Shown piece after piece: positions 43,915 through 51,800 of a stretch of DNA of 64,000 nucleotides. Both the position numbers and the translations under genes were made by a program. The DNA is from Roseibium sp. MMSF_3544. Its GTDB lineage: Bacteria; Pseudomonadota; Alphaproteobacteria; Rhizobiales; Stappiaceae. The stretch is from NCBI RefSeq assembly GCF_030732845.1, contig NZ_JASHKA010000006.1, positions 1 to 64,000 on the forward strand. Reading direction: 5' to 3'. Below the pieces are notes generated by a model, which was not told the DNA's origin, did not search any database, and saw only the letters and a list, made by a program, of their open reading frames with translations. Position 1 is the stretch's first letter, and every line of letters starts with the position of its first letter.

Positions 43915-44946
43915 CTACGTGTTCGGAATGGCCTTTATGCTGTTTTGCGCACGCACCAGGCTTTGAACCTGGTCAGGATCTGCTGCCTTGAGTTGGCGCT
44001 CAGGCCGTCCTTCCAGAATGGCCGTCACATCATGAAGTATCATGTCACCGATCAGTTGCCGTCCTTCTGGCACGGCGGCTGCCCTGTGCGGTGACAGGAT
44101 GACGTTTCGTGCCTGACGTATTGGATCGTTGGCGGAAAGTGGTTCCTCGGGGAAAACGTCCGTTGCCACGCAGATGCGCCCCTTTTGGGCCGCACGGACA
44201 AGAGCGTCGAAATCGGCGCACCAGGCCCGGCTGACCAAAACGACCAGGGCGCCGGGCCGGAGGCGCGCGATCAGGTCCGCACTCAAGAGACCGCGCGTGT
44301 CTTCCGAAGGAACTGCGGCAACCACAACCACACGGCTTTCGGAGATCAGCGTATCCAGGTCGCAAAATGTGACGCCTTCAGCGCTGTGATCGGCATAAGG
44401 ATCGAACGCAAGAACCCGCGGGGCAAAAGGCGCCATCAGCCGGTGGGTTTCGCGCGAGATCTGACCATATCCCAGGAAGCCGACCGTCTGGCCGAACAAC
44501 GAAAAATCACTCTCTTCGCGGTCGTCCAGCCAACGTTCGGCGCCACGCCGGAATGCTTCATGTTCAGCAACCAGACCCCGCCCACCTGCAAGGATCATCG
44601 CCAGCGTCATCTCGGCAACGGATGAACGAAAGCCGGGTGAACTTGAGAGAATTTCGACACCGCTGGCAAAGCAGGCTTCGTAGTCGAGACCGTCCCGGAA
44701 GGCACCGGACACCTCGATTGTCGCTCGTAACTTGGTGGCCGCTGTTACCTGCGTCGCCGTCAGTTCCGGTCTGGCGGCGACGTAAAAGGCAGCGTCCGGC
44801 AGCAGATCGTCGATGTTTTGGCGCGGCATCGGCCAGTTCCGGCCCCCTTTGACGTCGCAAAGGCCGCAAAGCGCATCGAAGGTCTGCGGTCGAAACAGTT
44901 CTTCCACTTTGCGGAAATGCTGATCCAGTATGAGCAAGGGTTTCAT
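43915..44946 (-). CDS. D-isomer-specific 2-hydroxyacid dehydrogenase
   Basis: A 343-residue NAD-dependent dehydrogenase. The Rossmann motif is VGFLGYGQISRET (about residues 155-167). The catalytic triad is Arg in VLVSRAWCADF, Glu in DVFPEEPL and His in ILSPHRAAA. The enzyme reduces a 2-keto acid or oxidises a 2-hydroxy acid. It is the last gene of the sugar operon, 2 bp behind the ATPase, so a sugar-acid intermediate such as glyoxylate or hydroxypyruvate is plausible (inference). Confidence 0.9.
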   Translation of the reverse strand: MKPLLILDQHFRKVEELFRPQTFDALCGLCDVKGGRNWPMPRQNIDDLLPDAAFYVAARPELTATQVTAATKLRATIEVSGAFRDGLDYEACFASGVEILSSSPGFRSSVAEMTLAMILAGGRGLVAEHEAFRRGAERWLDDREESDFSLFGQTVGFLGYGQISRETHRLMAPFAPRVLAFDPYADHSAEGVTFCDLDTLISESRVVVVAAVPSEDTRGLLSADLIARLRPGALVVLVSRAWCADFDALVRAAQKGRICVATDVFPEEPLSANDPIRQARNVILSPHRAAAVPEGRQLIGDMILHDVTAILEGRPERQLKAADPDQVQSLVRAQNSIKAIPNT

Positions 44947-44948
44947 TG

Positions 44949-46037
44949 CTAGGCCGCGTTCCTGGTGGCTTCTGCATCAAGGGCAAACAGGTGCGCCCGG
45001 GCCGGGTCGAAGCCGAGTTCAACGGGTTGGCCCGGTTCGAACACACGATCTTCGGGAAGAGAGACAAGCAGTCGGCTGCCGTCCTTCAAGGTTATGTCCA
45101 CCACGGTCTCGATCCCGAGCCGTTCGGCAATGGCAACGTTGCCCTGCAAAATGCCACCGGTGTCGACAGTGCGCAGATCCTGCGGCCTGATGCCGAGAGT
45201 CGCCCGGCCGGAAAACGGTACGCCTTCGCGCCAGGCAGGCACCGTAATTTCAGAGACCAGGTCCGAGTGTATCCGGGCACTGTCGCCCTCGCGCGAGACA
45301 ATCTCGACATCCAGGAAATTCATCGATGGAGCTCCGATGAAGCCTGCAACGAACCGGTTTGCCGGGTTGTGGTAGAGATCCATGGGTGCGCCGATCTGCT
45401 GCACGTAGCCATCCTTCAGAACCACGATCTTGTCGGCGAGGGTCATCGCCTCAACCTGATCGTGGGTCACGTAGACCATGGTTGCGCCGAGCGACTTATG
45501 GAGTTTTCCGATTTCGATGCGCATGTCGAGCCGCAGAGCTGCATCAAGGTTTGAAAGCGGCTCGTCGAAGAGAAAGACTTCAGGTTTTCGGACGATCGCA
45601 CGACCGATCGCCACACGCTGACGCTGCCCGCCCGAGAGTTGGCTTGGGCGGCGGTCGAGCAAGTGTTCCATCTGCAGAATACGCGCCGCCTCGGCGACCT
45701 TGGCTTCCTTTTCGGCCTTGGACGCTCCGGCGATCGTGAGGCCGAAGGCCACGTTCTCGCGCACGGTCATATGCGGAAAGATCGCATAGGACTGAAACAC
45801 CATGGCGATGCCGCGCTCGGATGCCTCGATGTCGTTGACGACTCTGCCCGCAATTTCCAGCGTCCCGCCGCTGATGTCCTCCAGTCCGGCGATCATCCTG
45901 AGCAATGTCGATTTTCCGCAGCCGGATGGGCCGACAAAGACCACGAACTCACCGTCGTTGATGTCGATGTCGACGCCCTTGATCACCTCGACCGGTCCGT
46001 AACTTTTCTTGATGGCTTTCAGCAAAACGTCTGCCAT
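44949..46037 (-). CDS. Sugar ABC transporter ATP-binding protein (MalK/UgpC type)
   Basis: A 362-residue ATPase. Walker A is GPSGCGKST, the signature LSGGQRQR and Walker B VFLFDEPLSNLD, and a C-terminal TOBE/OB region (about 240-355: GATLGIRPQDLR) is typical of MalK/UgpC. ATG 46037 follows AAGGGGAA. It energises the two permeases upstream in the operon. It is separated from the glycosidase gene by 13 bp. Confidence 0.93.
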   Translation of the reverse strand: MADVLLKAIKKSYGPVEVIKGVDIDINDGEFVVFVGPSGCGKSTLLRMIAGLEDISGGTLEIAGRVVNDIEASERGIAMVFQSYAIFPHMTVRENVAFGLTIAGASKAEKEAKVAEAARILQMEHLLDRRPSQLSGGQRQRVAIGRAIVRKPEVFLFDEPLSNLDAALRLDMRIEIGKLHKSLGATMVYVTHDQVEAMTLADKIVVLKDGYVQQIGAPMDLYHNPANRFVAGFIGAPSMNFLDVEIVSREGDSARIHSDLVSEITVPAWREGVPFSGRATLGIRPQDLRTVDTGGILQGNVAIAERLGIETVVDITLKDGSRLLVSLPEDRVFEPGQPVELGFDPARAHLFALDAEATRNAA

Positions 46038-46050
46038 TGGTTCGTTCCCC

Positions 46051-47019
46051 TTAAACAGTTTCGGTGAGAGACAGGCGGTGGTCCGTCGTGATGAAGACAT
46101 CGGCCGGATCGGCGATGACGCCCCGGAATTCGCCTGTTTCGGGATGCTCCATGAGGAAGCCCATGAGTTTCATCGATCCACCGTCGTTCACGATCCGGGC
46201 GGCATAGCGTGCACCTACTTCGGCGCCATCCAGCATCGGGCCTGAAGCAACATGCCAAGGCCCCCTCGGATCTTCCCCGATCAGGTAATGACTTCCCGTC
46301 ATGGGCGTGCCGATCAGACTTTTGGCGGCAGGTGTCCAGAAACGCGCCGCCGTGCAGAACAGGCAATACCAGCGGCCCCCGTGCTCGAAGACCTGGGGGA
46401 CTTCAAGCTCCCCAAACCCGCCGGTAAAAACAGGGTCCTGCAAAGTCCACTCATAAAGATCCTTGGAGGTTGCAAACCCGATGGCACCGGCGGCCTGGCT
46501 GTCCGCGACCCGGGCATTCCTGGCGGTGAAGTACATCAGCCAACCGTCGCCTTGCGGGTCCTTGATGACCCAGGGGTCTCTGAAGGCGCGGTCGTGCCAT
46601 CGGCCGTCTTCGTATTCTTCGTATCTGTCGTCCCGGTCGAGAATGAGACCCGAGCCGATACGCTGCCATGTGTGGAGGTCGTTGGAGACAGCGTGGCCCA
46701 GCTTCTGGTGCTTGCCATCGCCCTCTCTGCTGGTCCCGGTATAGAAGAGGTGCCAGGTGCCATCGTCTTCCTTGATTACCGAACCGGTCCAGACAGTGTA
46801 GTCGTCCCAGGCAGGACCTTTTGAGGGCTCGAAGCAGGTTCCGAGATAGCTCCAGTTTGTCAGGTCACGGCTCGTTGCATGTCCGTAAGAGACATGCCAG
46901 TGGCGCTGTTCGGGATCGCCGATGGACTTTGGCGCCTGCAGGAAGAAGCAGTGCCAAAGATCATCGGATCGAACGTACCAACTGTCCCAGACCCATTTGT
47001 CCTTGAGAGCCAGAACCAT
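46051..47019 (-). CDS. Cytoplasmic beta-fructosidase-superfamily glycoside hydrolase (GH32/43/68-like)
   Basis: A 322-residue five-bladed propeller glycosidase without a signal peptide. WVWDSWYV at the N-terminus carries the nucleophile-type Asp, RDPWVIKDP the RDP transition-state motif, and ELEVPQVF the acid/base Glu. Repeated SxDLxxW units (TSRDLTNW, VSNDLHTW, TSKDLYEW) mark the blades. Cytoplasmic location inside an importer operon means the sugar is taken up intact and then split, so sucrose, a fructo-oligosaccharide or an arabinoside is expected (inference). The ATG overlaps the permease stop (TGATG). GH family number cannot be fixed by eye. Confidence 0.8.
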   Translation of the reverse strand: MVLALKDKWVWDSWYVRSDDLWHCFFLQAPKSIGDPEQRHWHVSYGHATSRDLTNWSYLGTCFEPSKGPAWDDYTVWTGSVIKEDDGTWHLFYTGTSREGDGKHQKLGHAVSNDLHTWQRIGSGLILDRDDRYEEYEDGRWHDRAFRDPWVIKDPQGDGWLMYFTARNARVADSQAAGAIGFATSKDLYEWTLQDPVFTGGFGELEVPQVFEHGGRWYCLFCTAARFWTPAAKSLIGTPMTGSHYLIGEDPRGPWHVASGPMLDGAEVGARYAARIVNDGGSMKLMGFLMEHPETGEFRGVIADPADVFITTDHRLSLTETV

Positions 47020-47903
47020 CAGCCCTTGACCCCCGTGGATGCGACAGAGGCGATGAACACGCGTTGCAGTGACAGGTAAAACGCCAGAACGGGTATTGTG
47101 ATGATGGTGAGATAGGCCATGACCTCACCCCAAGGCACGTTGAGCTGGTCCGTGAAGTAGCCGAGCCCGACCATGACGGGCCGGATTTCTTCGGCCTGAA
47201 CAACCATCAGCGGCCAAAGGTACTGGTTGTACATGAAGAGAAATTTCAGGATTGCCGCCGTGGCAATCACCGGGCCTGAAAGAGGCATGACGACACGGCG
47301 GTAGATAAACCACCAGCTCGCCCCCTCGACACGGCTGGCCTCGATCAACTCACGCGGCAGATCCTTGAAGAACTGGACGAACAGGAAGATCGACAGACCG
47401 TCGGCGATGAAAGGAATGATCTGAACCCGGTAGGTATTCAGCCAGCCGATCTCGATTCCTTCCGTGCCGATCCAGGGCAGTTGCGATGCCATCAAAAGCA
47501 ACGGGATGAAAATGGTCTCGTAGGGAATGATCAGTGTTGCCAACAGGATGGAGAACACCACTCCGCGTCCGGTCCAATCGAGAAAGACGAAGGCAAATCC
47601 CGCAAGCGAGCAGACCAGGATTGTCAGGACGACAGTGATCCCCGTTACCAGCACCGAGTTGAAGACAAAGACGCCAATCGGCGCACGTTCAAAGGCGGCG
47701 AAGTAGTTGTTGAACGAAATATCGCCGACCGGGAGAAACGCCCTCAGACTATCGGTGTCGCTCAACAATTGCTGATCAGGTTTCAGGGACGACATCGCCA
47801 TGAAGAGAAGCGGAAAGACAAAGATGATCGCGACCAGGAGGAGCACGGCATAGCGCGTGGCCAGCCTCAGACCGCGATTGTCAGCAGAAACGGCAGCCAT
47901 CAT
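47019..47903 (-). CDS. Sugar ABC transporter permease, MalG-like
   Basis: A 294-residue permease with six hydrophobic segments and the EAA loop LIEASRVEGASWWFIYRRVVMPLSGP (about residues 190-215). A short cytoplasmic N-terminus precedes the first helix. It overlaps the MalF-like gene by 4 nt and shares the last base of its TGA stop with the glycosidase start. It pairs with the MalF-like protein in the CUT1-type importer. Confidence 0.92.
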   Translation of the reverse strand: MMAAVSADNRGLRLATRYAVLLLVAIIFVFPLLFMAMSSLKPDQQLLSDTDSLRAFLPVGDISFNNYFAAFERAPIGVFVFNSVLVTGITVVLTILVCSLAGFAFVFLDWTGRGVVFSILLATLIIPYETIFIPLLLMASQLPWIGTEGIEIGWLNTYRVQIIPFIADGLSIFLFVQFFKDLPRELIEASRVEGASWWFIYRRVVMPLSGPVIATAAILKFLFMYNQYLWPLMVVQAEEIRPVMVGLGYFTDQLNVPWGEVMAYLTIITIPVLAFYLSLQRVFIASVASTGVKG

Positions 47904-48973
47904 TTTTTCTCCCGCGTGAGCCAGCGTTGCAGAAGCGAAACGCTGAGAACGATGATGAACAGGATGACCGAAATCGTGGAGCCGCCCGAGATATCCTGCT
48001 TGCCGTAACCACGCTCAAAGGCCTGGAAGACAAGAACCTGGGTGCTGTCGAGCGGGCCGCCCTGGGTCATCACCTCGATCTGGGCGAAAAGGGCAAATGC
48101 CTGCATGGTGATGACGATCAGGATAAGGATCGCCGTGTTGCGCAATCCGGGCCAGGTCACATATCGGAAGGTCTGCCATTTTGACGACCCTTCGATCTGC
48201 GCGGCCTCGTAAAGGGTTGGTGAGATCGTCTGCAACCCGGACAGCCAGATGACCATGTGGAAGCCGACACCCTGCCAGATGGACATCGCAATGATGGAAC
48301 CGAGTGCCGTCGACGGGTTGCCGAGCCAGTCCTGGGGGGTGAATGCGCCGAATGTCAGCGCAGACAGGAGATTGTTCAGCAAGCCGTCGCCCGGTGAATA
48401 GATGAAACGCCAGAGCAGCGAAACAACCACGATCGAAACGACGACGGGCATGAAATAGACCGCGCGGAACAGGCTGATCCCGCGGAGTTTCTGGTTGATC
48501 AGCAGTGCCAGAATGAGGGCAAGGCCAGCCTGGACAGGTGCCACGACGACGACGAATGTAATCGTGTTGACCAGCGCCTTCATGAAGACGACGTCGGAGG
48601 CAAGGACAACTTTCCGGTTTTCACCTGACTGCCAGCTGAACCATTCCCGCTTACCCTGAAGGTTCGGGTAGTCGGGATTGTTGCGGGTAAAGTTTCTGAG
48701 GCGCGGATACTTGATGTCCCCATCCGCACTGCGCACAACCGCGCCCGCGTCGTCCCGCTCCGGCTCAAGCGTGAAATAAGCGAGGCCCAGCAAGTCCCGA
48801 TAATTCTCGAAACCGACATATTTCGTCGGGTTTGGCGAGGCAAGACGCTGGTTTGTCAGCGAAAACGTGAACGCCAGGAAGAACGGGAGGATGATGAAGG
48901 CGGCAATAAGGGCAATACCGGGGGATGCCATCAGCCAGCCGGCGCGGTTCGACCGCGTCAGTTTCGACGCCAT
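47900..48973 (-). CDS. Sugar ABC transporter permease, MalF-like
   Basis: A 357-residue permease, longer than the usual ~300 because of a hydrophilic periplasmic insert between helices 1 and 2 (about residues 45-125: EPERDDAGAVVRSADGDIKYPRLRNFTRNN...). The EAA loop is LYEAAQIEGSSKWQTFRYVTWPGL near 235-258. It is the second membrane subunit of the CUT1 importer, placed downstream of the binding-protein gene and separated from it by a hairpin. Confidence 0.92.
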   Translation of the reverse strand: MASKLTRSNRAGWLMASPGIALIAAFIILPFFLAFTFSLTNQRLASPNPTKYVGFENYRDLLGLAYFTLEPERDDAGAVVRSADGDIKYPRLRNFTRNNPDYPNLQGKREWFSWQSGENRKVVLASDVVFMKALVNTITFVVVVAPVQAGLALILALLINQKLRGISLFRAVYFMPVVVSIVVVSLLWRFIYSPGDGLLNNLLSALTFGAFTPQDWLGNPSTALGSIIAMSIWQGVGFHMVIWLSGLQTISPTLYEAAQIEGSSKWQTFRYVTWPGLRNTAILILIVITMQAFALFAQIEVMTQGGPLDSTQVLVFQAFERGYGKQDISGGSTISVILFIIVLSVSLLQRWLTREKK

Positions 48974-48999
48974 GAGGCAGTCTCCTTACACTGGAAGAA

Positions 49000-49021
49000 C
49001 CGCCCGGCTTTCGCCGGACGG
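49000..49021 (-). terminator. GAAA-tetraloop hairpin between the binding-protein and permease genes
   Basis: On the transcribed strand this reads CCGTCCGGC-GAAA-GCCGGGCGG, a 9-bp stem (one G-U pair) closed by a GNRA tetraloop, starting 16 nt after the binding-protein stop. No long T-run follows, so it probably stabilises the upstream mRNA end rather than fully terminating. Confidence 0.75.
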
Positions 49022-49037
49022 CCCAGGGAGGATCGGT

Positions 49038-50297
49038 TTAGTGGCCGTAACCGCCGTTGTTTTCGATGTCTTCGTTGATTTCGTCCGCGGCCGCGTCGAG
49101 CGTATCGGCGACGTCAGCGCCGTTCGCGATATCGGCCAGCGCCTTTTCAAACACCTTTGCCTGGACGATGTATCCTGGTGTTACCGGGCGCAGGAGTGCC
49201 TGTTCCTTCGAGAGGCCGTAGAACACTTCCAATGGTCCGCCGGGCTTGTAGTTTTCGGTCGCTTCGGCCGCGCTGGCCGTAACCGGTATCAGGCCCGTGC
49301 CGTCGGAGAAGGCGGCAAACCATTTGTCCTGCAGTGCAAATTCGATGAAGGCGCGGGCACCTTCTGGATGCTCGGAGGTTCCGGAGATGCCGAATTGCCA
49401 GGACGCGGCACCGATCTTTGAACCGTTGCCGAAATCAGGCGCCGGCAGGAACAAGACATCGTCGCCGAACGCTTCGACAACCGGCAAGGCGGCCCAGTTG
49501 CCGTTCCAGGACATTGCATATTTGCCTTCAAGCAGTCCGGTTTCGCGGTCAGCAGAATCCTGACTGGTGCCGGGCACATACCCATTTGTGAAGAGAGACT
49601 GCCACCATTCGCCAAAGGCGAGTGCCTCGTCGCCATTCAAAATGCCTTCAGCGCTCTGATAGCTATCCCGGTCCACGATGTCGCCGCCGAAGCTCTGCAG
49701 GAAGGGCGAAAACGCGTAAGGATACCATTCGCCCTTCCAGGCCATGCCCAGATCGAGCGGGTACTCGAAGTCGCCGGATGCCTTGATCGTTTCCAGGGCG
49801 CTGTTGAATTCGTCCAGCGTCCAGGGTGTTTCAAGCGTCGGTATTCTGATGCCGTATTTTTCAAGGGTCGAGCGCCGTGTCGTCAGCGCGACCGCTGCGT
49901 CCCACAGGCCGACCGAATAGACTTCGCCGTTCCAGCGGCCGATCGGTCCCGGCAAATAGCCTTCTAGGGTGCTTTCGTCGATGCCAAGAGGCTGCATGTA
50001 GTTCGCCCAGGCCCAGTTCGGCATGACCGGCCCGTCCACGTCCAGAATGTCTGGCAGTTTTCCGGCGAGCGCAGCGGCTCCGACAGCGTCGTTGTAGGCA
50101 AGCTGGGGAAACGTTTCGATGACCACTGTCCAGTCGGACTGGCTGGCATTGAATTCCTCGACGAGCTGGTTGACCAGCGCCTCTTCTGCATTGGCGCTTC
50201 CGGCGCCGTGGTACCAAAGGCTCAGTTCTGTCTGGGCCAGGGCGGAGCCCGTCAGGCTTCCCGCGATCAATGCGCTCAGGATCAGCGTTTTATTCAT
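49038..50297 (-). CDS. Sugar ABC transporter substrate-binding protein
   Basis: A 419-residue extracellular binding protein of the MalE/family 1 type with signal peptide (1-21, cleavage ALA|Q). Typical blocks are LSLWYHG, LPDILDVDGP and the aromatic-rich segment EWYPYAFSPFLQSFGGDIVD. The ATG overlaps the LacI stop by ATGA, an unusual coupling of repressor and binding protein. It delivers the sugar to the MalF/MalG-like permeases. Confidence 0.92.
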   Translation of the reverse strand: MNKTLILSALIAGSLTGSALAQTELSLWYHGAGSANAEEALVNQLVEEFNASQSDWTVVIETFPQLAYNDAVGAAALAGKLPDILDVDGPVMPNWAWANYMQPLGIDESTLEGYLPGPIGRWNGEVYSVGLWDAAVALTTRRSTLEKYGIRIPTLETPWTLDEFNSALETIKASGDFEYPLDLGMAWKGEWYPYAFSPFLQSFGGDIVDRDSYQSAEGILNGDEALAFGEWWQSLFTNGYVPGTSQDSADRETGLLEGKYAMSWNGNWAALPVVEAFGDDVLFLPAPDFGNGSKIGAASWQFGISGTSEHPEGARAFIEFALQDKWFAAFSDGTGLIPVTASAAEATENYKPGGPLEVFYGLSKEQALLRPVTPGYIVQAKVFEKALADIANGADVADTLDAAADEINEDIENNGGYGH

Positions 50298-51385
50298 TTC
50301 TCGTTCCTCCCATTCAGGTTGATTACGTTACCCTGCATCTGGCCCGGCCGGACTAGCGAACCGCGGCGCTGAACCTGCCCGCTGATGCGGATAGGCGCAC
50401 CGGGCAAGGGCTTGGCCGGGTCGGACAAAAGGTCCAAAAGCAGTTGGGCGGCGCGCGCTCCCATCGCGCTGTAAGGCAACTCCGCCGTGGTCAATGCAGG
50501 GAAAAGCGTTTCAGATATCAGGCGGTGGTCGTCGTATCCGACGACGGAGACTTCTTCCGGCACCGCGATGCCGCGCTTGCGCAGAATTCCGTAAACGGCC
50601 ATGGCAAGGCGGTCGTTGCCGCAACAGATTGCTGTGGGGGGATTGTCGAGTGCAAAAAACTTTTCAATCGCATCCCAGATCAGCTGGTGCTCTCCCGGCG
50701 AGCCAAACAGGTCGGTCGCCATCACCAGCTCCGGATCATGCTCAATTCCGGCTTCTTCAAGCGCTGCCCGGAATCCGGCGAGCCTCAGTTTTGTCGCAAC
50801 CATTCCCGGCGCGAGGGTCAGATAGGCGATCCGGCGATGGCCGGCGGCAACAACTTCGCGCGTCAGCTCATACTGACCGCCTTCATCGTCGGGAACGACG
50901 GCAGGCGTGCCGCTGTCGTCGAAGCAATTGATTAGCACTTTTTGGATGTTCTCGCCGGGTAGCGCAAAATCCAGCGGTTTATGGAAGTCGGCAACATACA
51001 AGATGCCTTCCACGCGATGCTCCTGAAAGGTTCTGATGAGGGCAGGGACACGGTCCGCTCTGCCACCGGTATCTGAAATTAGCAGCGTCTTGCCGGAGGT
51101 CTCTATGATGGCCTGCGCCCCTTGAACAATGAAAAGTTCCGGCAGACCGGCGGGCGATACAGCTTCGTCGGCGTTGCTGATGGCGCCGGTGACGAGACCG
51201 ATGAGCCCGGACTTTGAGGATTTCATCGACCGGGCGGCATGGGAGGGAACATATCCGAGCGCATTCATGGCGGCCGTAACCGCTTCACGTGTCTTCTGGG
51301 ACACGGGAGCATCCTGGTTCAGGACGCGGCTTACCGTTTTCGGTGACACGCCTGCCTTTTTTGCAACGTCATAAATGGTAGCCAC
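50294..51385 (-). CDS. LacI family repressor, first gene of the sugar operon
   Basis: A 363-residue LacI regulator. The headpiece ATIYDVAKKAGVSPKTVSRVLNQDAPVSQKTREAVTAAMNALGYVPSHAARSM (1-55) includes the hinge helix, and a periplasmic-binding-type effector domain follows. The start is GTG 51385 with GAGGG six bases upstream. Because it is transcribed with its target genes and two palindromes sit just upstream, it should autoregulate the whole operon. The inducer is presumably the imported sugar or its cleavage product. Confidence 0.93.
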   Translation of the reverse strand: MATIYDVAKKAGVSPKTVSRVLNQDAPVSQKTREAVTAAMNALGYVPSHAARSMKSSKSGLIGLVTGAISNADEAVSPAGLPELFIVQGAQAIIETSGKTLLISDTGGRADRVPALIRTFQEHRVEGILYVADFHKPLDFALPGENIQKVLINCFDDSGTPAVVPDDEGGQYELTREVVAAGHRRIAYLTLAPGMVATKLRLAGFRAALEEAGIEHDPELVMATDLFGSPGEHQLIWDAIEKFFALDNPPTAICCGNDRLAMAVYGILRKRGIAVPEEVSVVGYDDHRLISETLFPALTTAELPYSAMGARAAQLLLDLLSDPAKPLPGAPIRISGQVQRRGSLVRPGQMQGNVINLNGRNEK

Positions 51386-51406
51386 TGGTTGCCCTCTGAT
51401 TTTCTT

Positions 51407-51436
51407 ATGACATCGATGTCATGACACCGGTGTCAT
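51407..51436. promoter_or_regulatory. Two abutting LacI operators
   Basis: ATGACATCGATGTCAT (51407-51422) and ATGACACCGGTGTCAT (51421-51436) are both perfect 16-bp palindromes with the central CG expected for LacI-family operators, and they share the AT at 51421-51422. They lie 22 bp upstream of the lacI start. Confidence 0.85.
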
Positions 51437-51704
51437 AGTCAAGCAAATATTTCCCTTCAGGCGACTTCTGTTGGCTTCAACTTGTTGCTTTTCGCAGCTT
51501 GAAGGAGAGATTTATGCCTATTTTTCAGTGCATTAGGCAGTGCCTTGTATGAGGTGGGCGCAAACGGAGTTAGTGCGTCTCGGGACGACGCGGCCGCGAT
51601 GGAGGCGTACCGATCAATTCGAGCACCGGAGTGTGCCAACCGAGGCGAATCCAGAGTCCGCGACGGAAAAATCTCAGGCAATTCGCGTACGATCCGAATA
51701 TGGC
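51437..51704. other. Gene-free stretch
   Basis: Between the LacI operators and the MetR-type box I see no credible coding region, repeat or RNA. Short open frames here have no ribosome site or recognisable sequence. It presumably carries the upstream promoter parts of the two divergent operons. Confidence 0.6.
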
Positions 51705-51717
51705 TGAAATTGATTCA
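51705..51717. promoter_or_regulatory. MetR-type box upstream of the MttB-demethylase operon
   Basis: TGAAATTGATTCA fits the MetR consensus TGAA-N2-T-N2-TTCA exactly and is 83 bp before the MttB-like start. The identical 13-mer (14 with the preceding C) occurs at 59088-59100, in front of the MetR-like LysR gene. Confidence 0.65.
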
Positions 51718-51800
51718 TTTAATTCCGCTCTTTTTTGAATTGGTTTTGACGGTTTCTTCGATGACACTCCGCTGAAGAGAGTGATTGCGGAAAGGCATCG

